The notes: generated by a model not told the origin, from the sequence alone. A DNA stretch of 6,970 nt from Gammaproteobacteria bacterium (GCA_018903185.1 JAHIQV010000464.1:1-6970), one strand, 5' to 3'; shown: positions 1 to 6,381, counted from the stretch's first letter. Program-made: numbers and translations.

Positions 1-938
1 GCACGGGCGGCGAGATCGGCGCTCATGCCGTAGACCGCGCAGGGCACGCCGCCACCCACCGGCTTGCCGAGCACGAGCGCGTCGGCCTCGATGCCGTGGG
101 CGCGGGCGTAGCCGCCGGGGCCGGTGCTGATGGTGTGGGTCTCGTCCATCACGAGCAGTGCGCCGTGGCGGCGGATGAGGGCCTGTGCCTCGTCCCAGAA
201 TCCCGGTTCGGGCAGCACCATGCCGATGTTGGTCATCACCGGCTCGGCCAGCACGCAGGCCACGTCGCCCTGCGCCAGTGCCGCCTCCAGACCGGCCAGG
301 TCGTTGAACTCGACCACCACCGTGTGTTGTGTCAGGTCGTGCACCTGGCCGAGCAGGCTGTCGCGTTGCACGGGCTGGCCGTTGACGAGATCGACGAACA
401 CGTCTTCGATGGTGCCGTGGTAACAGCCGTTGAACACCAGCAGCTTCTGGCGCCCGGTGGCGGCGCGGATCCAGCGCACGATGTAGCGGTTGGCGTCGGT
501 CGCGCTCATGGCGAACTGCCAGAACGGGAGGCCGAAGCGTTCGGCCAGCAAGCTGCCCACTGCAGCGGCGTCGGCCGTGGCGAGCATGGTGGTGTAACCG
601 CGCGTGGCCTGCTTCACCAGAGCGGCGGCGACCGGCGCAGGCGCGTGGCCGAACATGGCGCCCGTATCGCCCAGGCAGAAATCGACCAGGCGATGGCTGT
701 CCACGTCGGTGACCTGGGCGCCGCTGGCCTGGCAGACGTGCAGGGCGAAGGGTGTGCCCCAGTCGTTCATCCAGTGCAGCGGCACGCCAAACAGCAGGTG
801 TTCGCTGGCCTGGGCGGCCAGAGCGGCTGACGCCGGGTTGCGCTCCGCAAACGACTGGCGCTCGCGGGCGAGGAAGGTGAGGGCGCGGGTCCAGTCGAGG
901 CCATTGCGGCTGGCCCGTTGAAGGGGGTGAGTGTTCAT
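1..938 (-). CDS. Class III PLP aminotransferase, glutamate-1-semialdehyde aminomutase-like (C-terminus off the left edge)
   Basis: Translating the minus strand from the ATG at 938-936 gives 312 uninterrupted residues before the window ends; the family is usually about 430-450 residues, so roughly the last third is missing. Visible class III fold-type I marks are a GCYHG motif (residues 171-175) as in glutamate-1-semialdehyde aminomutases, an MDETH motif (264-268) whose D265 should contact the PLP ring nitrogen, and LGKPVGGGVP (290-299) whose K292 should be the Schiff-base lysine. The usual SGTEA phosphate-binding loop reads SATDAN (145-150), which I take as a subfamily trait. The start is supported by a GAGGTGG ribosome-binding site in the 10-nt gap after the ligase stop at 949, so the two genes look translationally coupled. 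A cytoplasmic transaminase acting with the upstream ligase is likely. It is unlikely to be the haem-pathway HemL, given the motif differences and the catabolic neighbour. Substrate is not readable from sequence. Confidence 0.88.
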   Translation of the reverse strand, partial: MNTHPLQRASRNGLDWTRALTFLARERQSFAERNPASAALAAQASEHLLFGVPLHWMNDWGTPFALHVCQASGAQVTDVDSHRLVDFCLGDTGAMFGHAPAPVAAALVKQATRGYTTMLATADAAAVGSLLAERFGLPFWQFAMSATDANRYIVRWIRAATGRQKLLVFNGCYHGTIEDVFVDLVNGQPVQRDSLLGQVHDLTQHTVVVEFNDLAGLEAALAQGDVACVLAEPVMTNIGMVLPEPGFWDEAQALIRRHGALLVMDETHTISTGPGGYARAHGIEADALVLGKPVGGGVPCAVYGMSADLAAR

Positions 939-948
939 GGGCGCCACC

Positions 949-2295
949 TCAAACCAGCAGGAGAAGGTGCTCGCGTTCCCAGGAACTGATCACGCGGTTG
1001 TAGGTGGCGTATTCCAGCTCCTTCACCGCCAGAAAGGCGTCGATGAAGGCGCCGCCGAACACGTCGCGCACCGGCTCGCATTCGCGCATGCGGCGGATCG
1101 AGTCTTCCATGTGGCTGGGCAGCTCGAAGTCCATGTCCCAGGCGCTGGTGTTCATGGGTTCGCTGGGCTGGCGCTTTTCCACCATGCCGAGGTAGCCGGC
1201 GCCGAGCGTGGCGGCCATCGCCAGGTAGGGGTTCACGTCCACGCCGGGCACGCGGTTTTCCACCCGCCGGTTGGCGGCGTCGGACTCGGGCACGCGGATG
1301 CCGCAGGTGCGGTTGTCGTAGCCCCACTGCACGTTGATCGGTGCCGACATGAAACGCGAGAGCCGGCGGTAGGAGTTCACGTAGGGCGCCAGCATGGGCA
1401 TGATCTGCGGCACGTAGCGCTGCAGGCCGGCGATGTAGTGGTGGAAAGCGGGCGTGGCCGAGTCGTCGGGCAGGCTGAAGATGTTCTGCTTCGTCTCGGC
1501 GTCCAGGATGCTCTGGTGGATGTGCATCGCGCTGCCGGGCTCGGCTTCCATGGGCTTGGCCATGAAGGTGGCGAAGATGCCGTGGCGCAGCGCGGTCTCG
1601 CGCACCGTGCGCTTGAACAGGAACACGCGGTCGGCCAGGTCCATGGGCTCGCCGTGGGTGAAGTTGATCTCCATCTGGCCGGCACCGGCTTCGTGGATCA
1701 GCGTTTCCACGCCCAGGCGGTGCACTTCGCAGAAGCGTGACAGCTCCAGGAAGAAGGGGTCGAAGTCGTTGACCGCGTCAATGGAATACGACTGCCGGCC
1801 AGCCTCCGGCTTGCCGGTGCGGCCCAGCGGCGGCTGCAGCGGTTCGTGCGGGTTCTGGTGGCGCGCCACCAGGTAGAACTCCATTTCGGGCGCCACCACC
1901 GGCTGCCAGCCCTGCGCTTCGTAGAGCGCCAGCACACGCCTCAGCACGCTGCGGGGCGCGAGCGCGACCGGCGTCCCGTCGAACTCTTCGCAGTCGTGGA
2001 TGATCACCGCCACCTGCTCGGCCGCCCAGGGCACCATGCGCGCGGTGGCGAGGTCGGGCACACAGACCATGTCCGGGTCGGTGTCGCCGACGAAGGCGGT
2101 GTTGTCGGGTTGCTGGCCGTTGACCGTGTTGAGCAAGACGCTCTTGGGCAGGCGCATGTGGCCGGAGTTGAGGAACAGGTCCTTGGGCAGGATCTTTCCG
2201 CGGGCGATGCCTGTCATGTCGGGGATGACGCATTCCACCTCGTGGATGCGGTGCTGGGCGAGAAACTCGCGCAAGCTGTCGGTTGAAACGCTCAT
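949..2295 (-). CDS. Glutamine synthetase family ligase (gamma-glutamyl-amine synthetase-like)
   Basis: A complete 448-residue protein of the glutamine synthetase fold. The N-terminal beta-grasp domain spans about 1-110 and the catalytic domain about 115-448. Recognisable metal and substrate elements are EMEF (137-140), EAGAGQMEINF (202-212), MHIHQS (257-262), NSYRRL (307-312), NRTCGIRVP (328-336) and RVENRVPG (344-351). These match the metal-binding glutamates, the ATP-site histidine and the glutamate-binding arginines of the family. The length and the lack of an obvious adenylylation-site tyrosine segment place it with the PuuA/SpuB-type paralogues, not with assimilatory GlnA. Such enzymes join glutamate to an amine using ATP in the cytoplasm, for example putrescine in E. 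coli PuuA. The actual amine here is unknown. The ATG at 2295 has a weak AGG ribosome-binding site 6 nt upstream. The gene is first in an operon with the aminotransferase and has palindromic operator-like sites directly upstream. Confidence 0.9.
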   Translation of the reverse strand: MSVSTDSLREFLAQHRIHEVECVIPDMTGIARGKILPKDLFLNSGHMRLPKSVLLNTVNGQQPDNTAFVGDTDPDMVCVPDLATARMVPWAAEQVAVIIHDCEEFDGTPVALAPRSVLRRVLALYEAQGWQPVVAPEMEFYLVARHQNPHEPLQPPLGRTGKPEAGRQSYSIDAVNDFDPFFLELSRFCEVHRLGVETLIHEAGAGQMEINFTHGEPMDLADRVFLFKRTVRETALRHGIFATFMAKPMEAEPGSAMHIHQSILDAETKQNIFSLPDDSATPAFHHYIAGLQRYVPQIMPMLAPYVNSYRRLSRFMSAPINVQWGYDNRTCGIRVPESDAANRRVENRVPGVDVNPYLAMAATLGAGYLGMVEKRQPSEPMNTSAWDMDFELPSHMEDSIRRMRECEPVRDVFGGAFIDAFLAVKELEYATYNRVISSWEREHLLLLV

Positions 2296-2305
2296 ATGCA
2301 GCCTG

Positions 2306-2368
2306 ATTTGATCAAAAGTGACCGCAATTCTGTCACTTATCTGAGTTGCCGAGAATATTTGATCAAAT
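2306..2368. promoter_or_regulatory. Operator-like array upstream of the ligase operon
   Basis: Three dyads lie in the upstream region of the ligase gene. TTTGATCAAA occurs at 2307-2316 and again at 2358-2367; the second extends to a perfect 12-bp palindrome at 2357-2368. Their centres are 51 bp apart, close to five helical turns. The 12-mer GATTTGATCAAA is present at both, in opposite orientation (2305-2316 plus strand, 2358-2369 minus strand). Between them AAGTGAC (2316-2322) and GTCACTT (2332-2338) form a perfect 7-bp inverted repeat with a 9-nt spacer. The proximal palindrome ends 11 nt before the ligase start codon, so occupancy could block transcription or initiation. The binding protein is unknown. 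No confident -35/-10 pair could be assigned. Confidence 0.6.
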
Positions 2369-2382
2369 CTGGCGATTGGACG

Positions 2383-2409
2383 AAAAAAAGCGCGACCCGG
2401 AGGTCGCGC
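2383..2409 (-). terminator. Intrinsic terminator of the yciB-bolA-parvulin cluster
   Basis: On the minus strand an 8-bp perfect stem (GCGCGACC / GGTCGCGC, plus-strand 2402-2409 and 2390-2397) with a four-base TCCG loop is followed at once by seven T residues (plus-strand A run 2383-2389). It lies 23 nt after the parvulin stop codon. It also insulates the cluster from the ligase promoter region immediately downstream. Confidence 0.92.
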
Positions 2410-2432
2410 CTGGGAGAGCCAGCGTCTGTTGC

Positions 2433-3212
2433 TTACTCCACCTTGGCCTTTTCCCGCAGGCTGGCCTGGAACGCTGCCACTTTCTGCTGTTTCATCTGCT
2501 GGGCGATCTGGTCCTTGATGTCTTCGAGCTTGGGCAGCTGGGCCTGGCGCACATCGTCCACGCGGATGATGTGCCAGCCAAACTGGCTCTTCACCGGTTC
2601 CTGTGTCATCTGGCCCTTTTCCAGCTTGACCATGGCTTCGGAGAACTCGGCCACGTAGCTGGACGCGTTGGCCCAGTCGAGGTCGCCGCCGTTGGCGCCG
2701 GAGCCCGGATCCTTCGACTGCTTCTTGGCGATGTCTTCGAATTTGGCGCCGCCCTTGATGGACGCGATGACCGCTTTGGCTTCGTCTTCCTTCTCCACCA
2801 GGATGTGGCGGGCGCGGTATTCCTTGCCACCATTGCTGGCTGCGAACTTGTCGTATTCGGCCTGGATTTCAGCGTCCGTCACCGGGTTCTTCTTTTCATA
2901 GTCCGCGAACAGCGCGCGGATCAGGATGGTCTGGCGGGCCAGTTCCATCTGGTCCTTGTATTCGGCCAACGCGGCCACACCGCGTTTTTGTGCTTCCTGC
3001 ATGAAGATTTCACGCAGCACGACTTCTTCTTTCAGCTGGGCACGCACCTCGTCGGTCACCGGACGGCCCGATGCCTCGATCTGCTTGGCCAGCACCTCAA
3101 CCCGCGCGGTCGGTACGGCTTTGCCGTTGACAATGGCCACGTTTTGCGCAGCGGCCCAGGGAGCGGCTGCAAGAAGGACGGCCGCGGTCAGGGCCGACAG
3201 GGAAAATTTCAT
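2433..3212 (-). CDS. Periplasmic parvulin-type peptidyl-prolyl cis-trans isomerase (PpiC/SurA-like, Par27-like)
   Basis: A 259-residue exported folding factor. Residues 1-22 are a Sec signal peptide (basic start, hydrophobic core, cleavage likely after the AAA at 20-22, before QNVAIVNG). Residues about 23-115 form a SurA_N-type helical chaperone region. Residues about 131-224 form the parvulin PPIase domain, with YRARHILV (132-139), the GAKFEDIAKKQS stretch (155-166), GANGGDLDW (172-180) and FGWHIIRV (211-218). A short, lysine- and glutamine-rich helical tail ends the protein. Its size and layout resemble Par27 of Bordetella, a compact parvulin with isomerase and chaperone activity; that comparison is from memory of the family. 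The reading frame stays open upstream, but the ATG at 3212 is chosen because a GAGGAA ribosome-binding site and the signal peptide begin there. It follows bolA after 70 nt and ends at a strong terminator. Confidence 0.93.
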   Translation of the reverse strand: MKFSLSALTAAVLLAAAPWAAAQNVAIVNGKAVPTARVEVLAKQIEASGRPVTDEVRAQLKEEVVLREIFMQEAQKRGVAALAEYKDQMELARQTILIRALFADYEKKNPVTDAEIQAEYDKFAASNGGKEYRARHILVEKEDEAKAVIASIKGGAKFEDIAKKQSKDPGSGANGGDLDWANASSYVAEFSEAMVKLEKGQMTQEPVKSQFGWHIIRVDDVRQAQLPKLEDIKDQIAQQMKQQKVAAFQASLREKAKVE

Positions 3213-3282
3213 GGTGTTCCTCGGGTGAAAAAAACGGGGGGCCAACGGGCAGGGAGGGGTGCGAGGCCCGTGTTCTGGCTGG

Positions 3283-3567
3283 TCAGGTCTGGATTTCAAT
3301 CGCCAGCGCGTGCAGGCCCGCGTCGGTGAATTTTTGCAGCGCATCATACACAAGCCGGTGTTGCGCCACGCGGCTTTTGCCAGCGAAGGCCAGCCCGCCG
3401 ATGCGCACCCGGAAATGCGTGCCGTGGCCCAGGCCGTTGGCGCCCGCATGGCCGGCGTGGGCCGCACTTTCGTCGATCACTTCCAGCACCTCGGGCGCCA
3501 GGGCCTCGCGCAGCGTTGCTTCCAGAGCGGGGGCGGTGGTGATCACGGGGGTGGGTGTTGCGTTCAT
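3283..3567 (-). CDS. bolA: BolA family protein
   Basis: A 94-residue protein spanning the BolA fold. After a short alanine/proline-rich start come a helix (about 12-22), the segment [15 protein letters not shown] (28-42) with a Gly/His-rich loop typical of the longer BolA branch, THFRVRI (50-56), the core [17 protein letters not shown] (61-77) and the C-terminal LHALAIEI (85-92). H70 matches the conserved histidine used for Fe-S ligation with monothiol glutaredoxins. BolA proteins work in the cytoplasm in iron-sulfur and redox homeostasis, and some are described as transcription regulators of envelope genes. The ATG at 3567 overlaps the yciB TGA as ATGA, so translation is probably coupled to yciB. 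The reading frame is open further upstream, but that part lies inside yciB and is not used. Confidence 0.93.
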   Translation of the reverse strand: MNATPTPVITTAPALEATLREALAPEVLEVIDESAAHAGHAGANGLGHGTHFRVRIGGLAFAGKSRVAQHRLVYDALQKFTDAGLHALAIEIQT

Positions 3568-4121
3568 GGTTTCTGGGCTCCGTCGCCGGGGGTGTCGCCG
3601 TCTTTCAGGTAGCGCGCGATGTACAGGCCCTGACCGACGATGAAGACAATCGGGAACACATAACCCCAGAGCTTGAAGTTGACCCAGTCTTCGGTGGAGT
3701 AGTAGGCCGCCACATAGGCGTTGATGCTGGCCATGAAAAGGAAATAACCGATCCAGATCACGGTGAGCCGCGCCCACACCGCGGTGGGCAGCGTGAGCTG
3801 GCTGCCGAGCAGGATCTGCAGGAAATTCTTCTTCCAGATCCAGAGCGCCGCACCCAGCACGATCGCCATGCTCGCGTACAGCACGGTGGGTTTCCACTTG
3901 ATGAAGCGCTCGTCGTGCAGGGCCAGGGTGAGGATGCCGAACACGATCACCAGCACCAGCGTGACCTTCTGCAGGGTCTGCAGCCGGCGGTCGATGGCGT
4001 AGATGAGGCCCGTCTGCACCAGCGTGGCGACCATGAGCACCGCGGTGGCGGTGTAGATGTCGTGCAGCTTGTAGGCTGCGACAAAGAGGCCGATGGGAAA
4101 GAAGTCGATGAGAAAACGCAT
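3564..4121 (-). CDS. yciB: Inner-membrane septation protein A family (YciB)
   Basis: A 185-residue polytopic inner-membrane protein, close to the roughly 180 residues of E. coli YciB. Family marks include [11 protein letters not shown] at the N-terminus (7-17), [14 protein letters not shown] (69-82), a KKNF segment (97-100) and [13 protein letters not shown] (142-154). About five hydrophobic spans are visible: 3-18, 24-42, 52-67, 79-95 and 116-140, with a further one near 150-169. YciB is linked to cell-envelope synthesis and division in enterobacteria and Shigella; its biochemical activity is not settled. The ATG at 4121 is chosen because it begins at the conserved [14 protein letters not shown] start. 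No Shine-Dalgarno precedes it, and a GATAAT hexamer lies 6 nt upstream, see the finding on leaderless expression. It is the first gene of yciB-bolA-parvulin and diverges from the TerB/DUF697 gene. Confidence 0.94.
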   Translation of the reverse strand: MRFLIDFFPIGLFVAAYKLHDIYTATAVLMVATLVQTGLIYAIDRRLQTLQKVTLVLVIVFGILTLALHDERFIKWKPTVLYASMAIVLGAALWIWKKNFLQILLGSQLTLPTAVWARLTVIWIGYFLFMASINAYVAAYYSTEDWVNFKLWGYVFPIVFIVGQGLYIARYLKDGDTPGDGAQKP

Positions 4122-4255
4122 GGTCCGATTATCGGGCTTGTGTGCCGGGTGCCGTGCGACAGGGGGTTTCGCCCTGTACCCGGGTCGGTGCCGGAACTTC
4201 AAACACCATCGGTGCTCTACAGTGCTCCTTTGGCCACAACGAAGCTTCACCAACC
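4122..4255. promoter_or_regulatory. Divergent intergenic region between yciB and the TerB/DUF697 gene
   Basis: These 134 nt must carry promoters for both flanking genes. On the minus strand GATAAT (plus-strand 4128-4133), five of six matches to a -10 box, lies 6 nt from the yciB ATG, inside a small dyad CCGAT-T-ATCGG (4125-4135). No good -35 was found. On the plus strand TACAGT (4218-4223) is a weak -10 candidate for the TerB/DUF697 gene, also without a convincing -35. A GAAGCTTC palindrome lies at 4241-4248. These assignments are tentative. Confidence 0.4.
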
Positions 4256-5239
4256 ATGCTCGCCACCGAACAACAGTCCATCCTGACCATCACCCTGCTG
4301 GCCGCGTTTGCGGACGGCCACAAGGCCGACACCGAACGTGAGGCCATCCGCAGACTGGCCGAGACGCTGGGACACGAAAGCGGCGGCGCCGGGCTGGCCC
4401 AGCTGTACCAGGACGTGCTGCTGAAACGGGTCTCGCTGGGCGACGCCGTGGCTGGCCTGGTGGACGCCGGACAACGCCAGCTCGCTTACGAGATGGCCGT
4501 GTGTGTCTGTGATGCCGACGGGCGCCAGAGTCCCGCGGAAACGGCCTTCCTGGCCGACCTGAAAGCCCGTTTGCAACTCGACGCGGCAGAGGCCTCGGCG
4601 TTCGAACGCGACGAAGCGGCGGTTCTCGATGCAGCCGACAATGCGGCACCGATGGCCGTGCCAGCGGTCGCAACCGCCTCGACGGCGCCACCTGCGTCAC
4701 AGAACGCGCCGCGGGATGCCGCCCTTGACGCCCAGCTTGACAAGACCATCCTGAACGCAGCGATGCTCAACGGTGCGCTCGAATTGCTGCCGCAATCCTG
4801 GGCCTCGATGGCCATCATTCCGCTGCAGGTGCGCATGGTCTACAACATCGGCAAGTCCCATGGCGTGGAGCTGGACCAGGGGCACATCCGCGAGTTCATC
4901 GCAGCGGCGGGCGTGGGTGCGACCTCGCAGTACATCGAGCAGTTCGGTCGCAAGCTGCTCGGGGGCCTGCTGGGCAAGGTGGCCGGCCGCGCCGTGGGCG
5001 GTCTGGGCCGCGCCGCCACCGGCATGGCGTTTTCGTTTGCCACCACCTACGCCCTTGGTCAGGTGGCCAAGCGGTATTACGCGGGTGGCCGGGTGATGAG
5101 CACGGCGCTGCTGCAGGAGACTTTCCAGAATCTGCTCACGCCGGCCAAGCAGTTGCAGGCGCAGTACCTGCCGCAGATCCAGGCACAGGCCCAGTCGCTG
5201 GACATGGGCAAGGTGCTGGCGATGGTGCGTGGCGGCTGA
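4256..5239 (+). CDS. TerB-like domain fused to DUF697 (YcjF-like) domain protein
   Basis: A 327-residue protein in two parts. Residues about 1-120 look like a TerB/DUF533 helical domain, with two acidic loops typical of that fold: ADGHKADTE (19-27) and [10 protein letters not shown] (86-95). A low-complexity Ala/Pro/Thr linker covers about 124-158. Residues about 160-275 resemble DUF697, the C-terminal domain of YcjF/UPF0283 proteins: [23 protein letters not shown] (split here as 184-195 and 196-206), then a Gly/Ala-rich hydrophobic stretch (234-270) that may enter or pair with the membrane. A Gln-rich tail follows (298-315). TerB domains bind metal or sit at membrane stress complexes, and DUF697 often accompanies GTPases; the role here is unknown. 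The frame is open back to a GTG at 4141, but the ATG at 4256 starts the domain cleanly. The upstream ribosome-binding site is poor. Confidence 0.85.
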   Translation: MLATEQQSILTITLLAAFADGHKADTEREAIRRLAETLGHESGGAGLAQLYQDVLLKRVSLGDAVAGLVDAGQRQLAYEMAVCVCDADGRQSPAETAFLADLKARLQLDAAEASAFERDEAAVLDAADNAAPMAVPAVATASTAPPASQNAPRDAALDAQLDKTILNAAMLNGALELLPQSWASMAIIPLQVRMVYNIGKSHGVELDQGHIREFIAAAGVGATSQYIEQFGRKLLGGLLGKVAGRAVGGLGRAATGMAFSFATTYALGQVAKRYYAGGRVMSTALLQETFQNLLTPAKQLQAQYLPQIQAQAQSLDMGKVLAMVRGG

Positions 5240-5274
5240 AGTCAACGGCGGATTTTGTTACAAGCACAGACACG

Positions 5275-5300
5275 CCGCCCTCCTGATGTCTGGCGGTTTT
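5275..5300 (+). terminator. Possible weak terminator after the TerB/DUF697 gene
   Basis: CCGCC (5275-5279) can pair with GGCGG (5292-5296) across a 12-nt loop, extended by one G-U pair, and is followed by TTTT (5297-5300). The stem is short and the loop large, so this is tentative. The remaining 5240-5401 gap holds only the lipoprotein leader; no other element was recognised there. Confidence 0.3.
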
Positions 5301-5401
5301 GCCCCAGAATCGGCAAGGGGTTTCTGTTCGCTTCCGCACGGTGGCCGAGCCACTCCCTTGTTATTGTTCGACGCACCCCATTTCACTTCAGGACACATCC
5401 T

Positions 5402-5899
5402 ATGACGACGCACATCCGACGTGGTTTCAAACTGATCGGGCTGAGCCTGGCCATCGCCGCACTCACTGCCTGCGGCGGCAACGACGATCCCTTGCCGGGT
5501 GACACCTCGGGCGATCTGGTGGCCAAGTACATCGGCTCCTGGGAAAGCGGGTGTTATGAAGACAGTGGCGCTTCGGCCCATCTGCGCGCCGACTTCACCA
5601 AGGCTTCTGCCACCGGCTTCACCGGTGAGGTGGTGGCCTACGCCTACATCGGCACCTCGTGTTCCGGCCCGAGCGTCAAGAATGAGAAGGTGTTCACCAA
5701 CATGGTCATGTCGCATGACGGCACCAAGGTGGTCGGCGGCGTGACCGCAGACAAGTTCGCCGGCACGGCCGACCAGGGTTCGGCCAAGGTGCTGCTGACC
5801 GTGAGCGGCAACACCCTTCGGATCGGCGATCCTGACGCCAGCAAGGACGCTCAGGGCTACCCCAACGCGTTTTACGACAAGTCCATGTCGCGCATCTGA
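5402..5899 (+). CDS. Small predicted lipoprotein, function unknown
   Basis: A 165-residue protein with a clear lipoprotein signal: MTTHIRR basic start, hydrophobic core (about 9-20) and lipobox L21-T-A-C24. Residues after the lipidated cysteine are GGNDD. There is no Asp at +2, so under the enterobacterial rule it would go to the outer membrane. The mature part is a single small domain with IGSWESGCYED (44-54), alternating polar/hydrophobic strands and a YPNAFYDKSMSRI end. C51 and C87 are the only cysteines in the mature part besides the lipidated one and could form a disulfide. The overall pattern suggests a small beta-rich domain, but I do not recognise the family. The ATG at 5402 has an AGGA ribosome-binding site 8 nt upstream. 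The gene stands alone between its leader and a strong terminator. Confidence 0.88.
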   Translation: MTTHIRRGFKLIGLSLAIAALTACGGNDDPLPGDTSGDLVAKYIGSWESGCYEDSGASAHLRADFTKASATGFTGEVVAYAYIGTSCSGPSVKNEKVFTNMVMSHDGTKVVGGVTADKFAGTADQGSAKVLLTVSGNTLRIGDPDASKDAQGYPNAFYDKSMSRI

Positions 5900-5925
5900 T
5901 TCGTTTCTGAAGAAGAGGCATCGGC

Positions 5926-5962
5926 GCCCGTCACCCACCCGTCAGGTAGGTGACGGGCTTTT
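5926..5962 (+). terminator. Intrinsic terminator of the lipoprotein gene
   Basis: A perfect 10-bp stem, GCCCGTCACC (5926-5935) with GGTGACGGGC (5949-5958), is followed by TTTT (5959-5962) and then CATTTC. Inside the 13-nt loop, ACC (5937-5939) and GGT (5945-5947) can extend the helix past one mismatch. It starts 26 nt after the lipoprotein stop. The T run touches the stop codon of the convergent DUF3817 gene. The other strand has the hairpin without a U tract, so strong termination is expected mainly for the plus strand. Confidence 0.9.
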
Positions 5963-6270
5963 CATTTCACGGGCACCAGCTTGCGCCTGAAGATACCGGT
6001 CACCATCAGGGCGCCGAAAGGGACGAATGCGGCACCCAGCAGCTGCAGCGTCTCGGTCGCGGTGAGCGAGCCCTTGTTCCGGGCATTCAGCACCAGCAAC
6101 GAGTACACGATGAACGCCCCGCCGTGGATCGGTCCCATGACCGACACCGCTTCGGGTAGACCAGCCAGGCGTTTGAGCGGCACGGCCACGCCCAGCAGCA
6201 GCAAAAGGGTGGCACCCTCGGCGAGGGAGGCCCAGCGCAACTGGCGCAGGCGGGAGACAGCAGGGTTCAT
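5962..6270 (-). CDS. DUF3817 domain small integral membrane protein
   Basis: A 102-residue membrane protein with the DUF3817 pattern: an N-terminal RLRQLRWASLAEG (7-19) leading into a hydrophobic helix with LLLLLGVAVPLKRLAG (22-37), then GPIHGGAFIVYSLLVL (46-61) with the characteristic HG, a polar loop, and a last hydrophobic segment (about 74-92) before a basic C-terminus (RRKLVPVK). About three membrane spans are expected. Function is unknown for the family. The ATG at 6270 is preferred because family members begin with an MNP-like start just before the RLR segment; an in-frame GTG at 6300 would add ten residues but lies inside a terminator hairpin. No Shine-Dalgarno is visible ahead of the ATG. 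The gene converges with the lipoprotein gene. Confidence 0.85.
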   Translation of the reverse strand: MNPAVSRLRQLRWASLAEGATLLLLLGVAVPLKRLAGLPEAVSVMGPIHGGAFIVYSLLVLNARNKGSLTATETLQLLGAAFVPFGALMVTGIFRRKLVPVK

Positions 6271-6278
6271 GACGTGAT

Positions 6279-6303
6279 AAAAAATGGGGCGCCAAAGCAC
6301 CCC
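6279..6303 (-). terminator. Intrinsic terminator of the alcohol dehydrogenase gene
   Basis: On the minus strand GGGGTGC pairs with GCGCCCC (one G-U pair, seven pairs in all) around a four-base TTTG loop, then comes A and six T residues (plus-strand A run 6279-6284). It lies 78 nt after the dehydrogenase stop and only 8 nt before the DUF3817 start. The 78 nt between (6304-6381) hold a minor hairpin, CGCAA-GCA-TTGCG (6329-6341), and nothing else recognised. Confidence 0.8.
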
Positions 6304-6381
6304 AGAAAATGAGAAACAAGATCAGTGTCGCAAGCATTGCGGCGTTGCACCTTGCTTTCCGTCAAGCGCCAGGACCCCGTT

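Noticed and set aside
96..830. Plus-strand open frame opposite the aminotransferase
   Set aside because: The minus strand encodes a convincing aminotransferase without a stop over the whole interval; the plus-strand product has no recognisable motif.
931..2286. Long plus-strand open frames at 931-1740 and 1846-2286 antisense to the ligase
   Set aside because: They lie opposite a complete, motif-rich ligase gene; their His/Val/Gly-rich products are typical shadows of GC-rich coding sequence, with no domain or ribosome-binding site.
2307..2367. TTTGATCAAA as FNR/ANR boxes
   Set aside because: The FNR consensus TTGAT-N4-ATCAA needs a four-base spacer; here the half-sites are fused, so a different regulator is expected.
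3245..3271. ACGGGC / GCCCGT dyad between bolA and the parvulin gene as a terminator
   Set aside because: The stem is only 6 bp with a 15-nt loop and is not directly followed by a U tract; the nearby seven-T run on the minus strand is separated by about ten bases.
2346..3329. Plus-strand open frame opposite the parvulin gene
   Set aside because: It is an antisense shadow; the parvulin has a signal peptide, ribosome-binding site and complete domain on the other strand.
3213..3467. N-terminal extension of the parvulin frame up to 3467
   Set aside because: It would overlap bolA in another frame, bury the signal peptide and ignore the GAGGAA site before 3212.
4141..4255. Upstream extension of the TerB/DUF697 protein from a GTG at 4141
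   Set aside because: The extra 38 residues show no domain similarity, have no ribosome-binding site and would cover the divergent promoter region.
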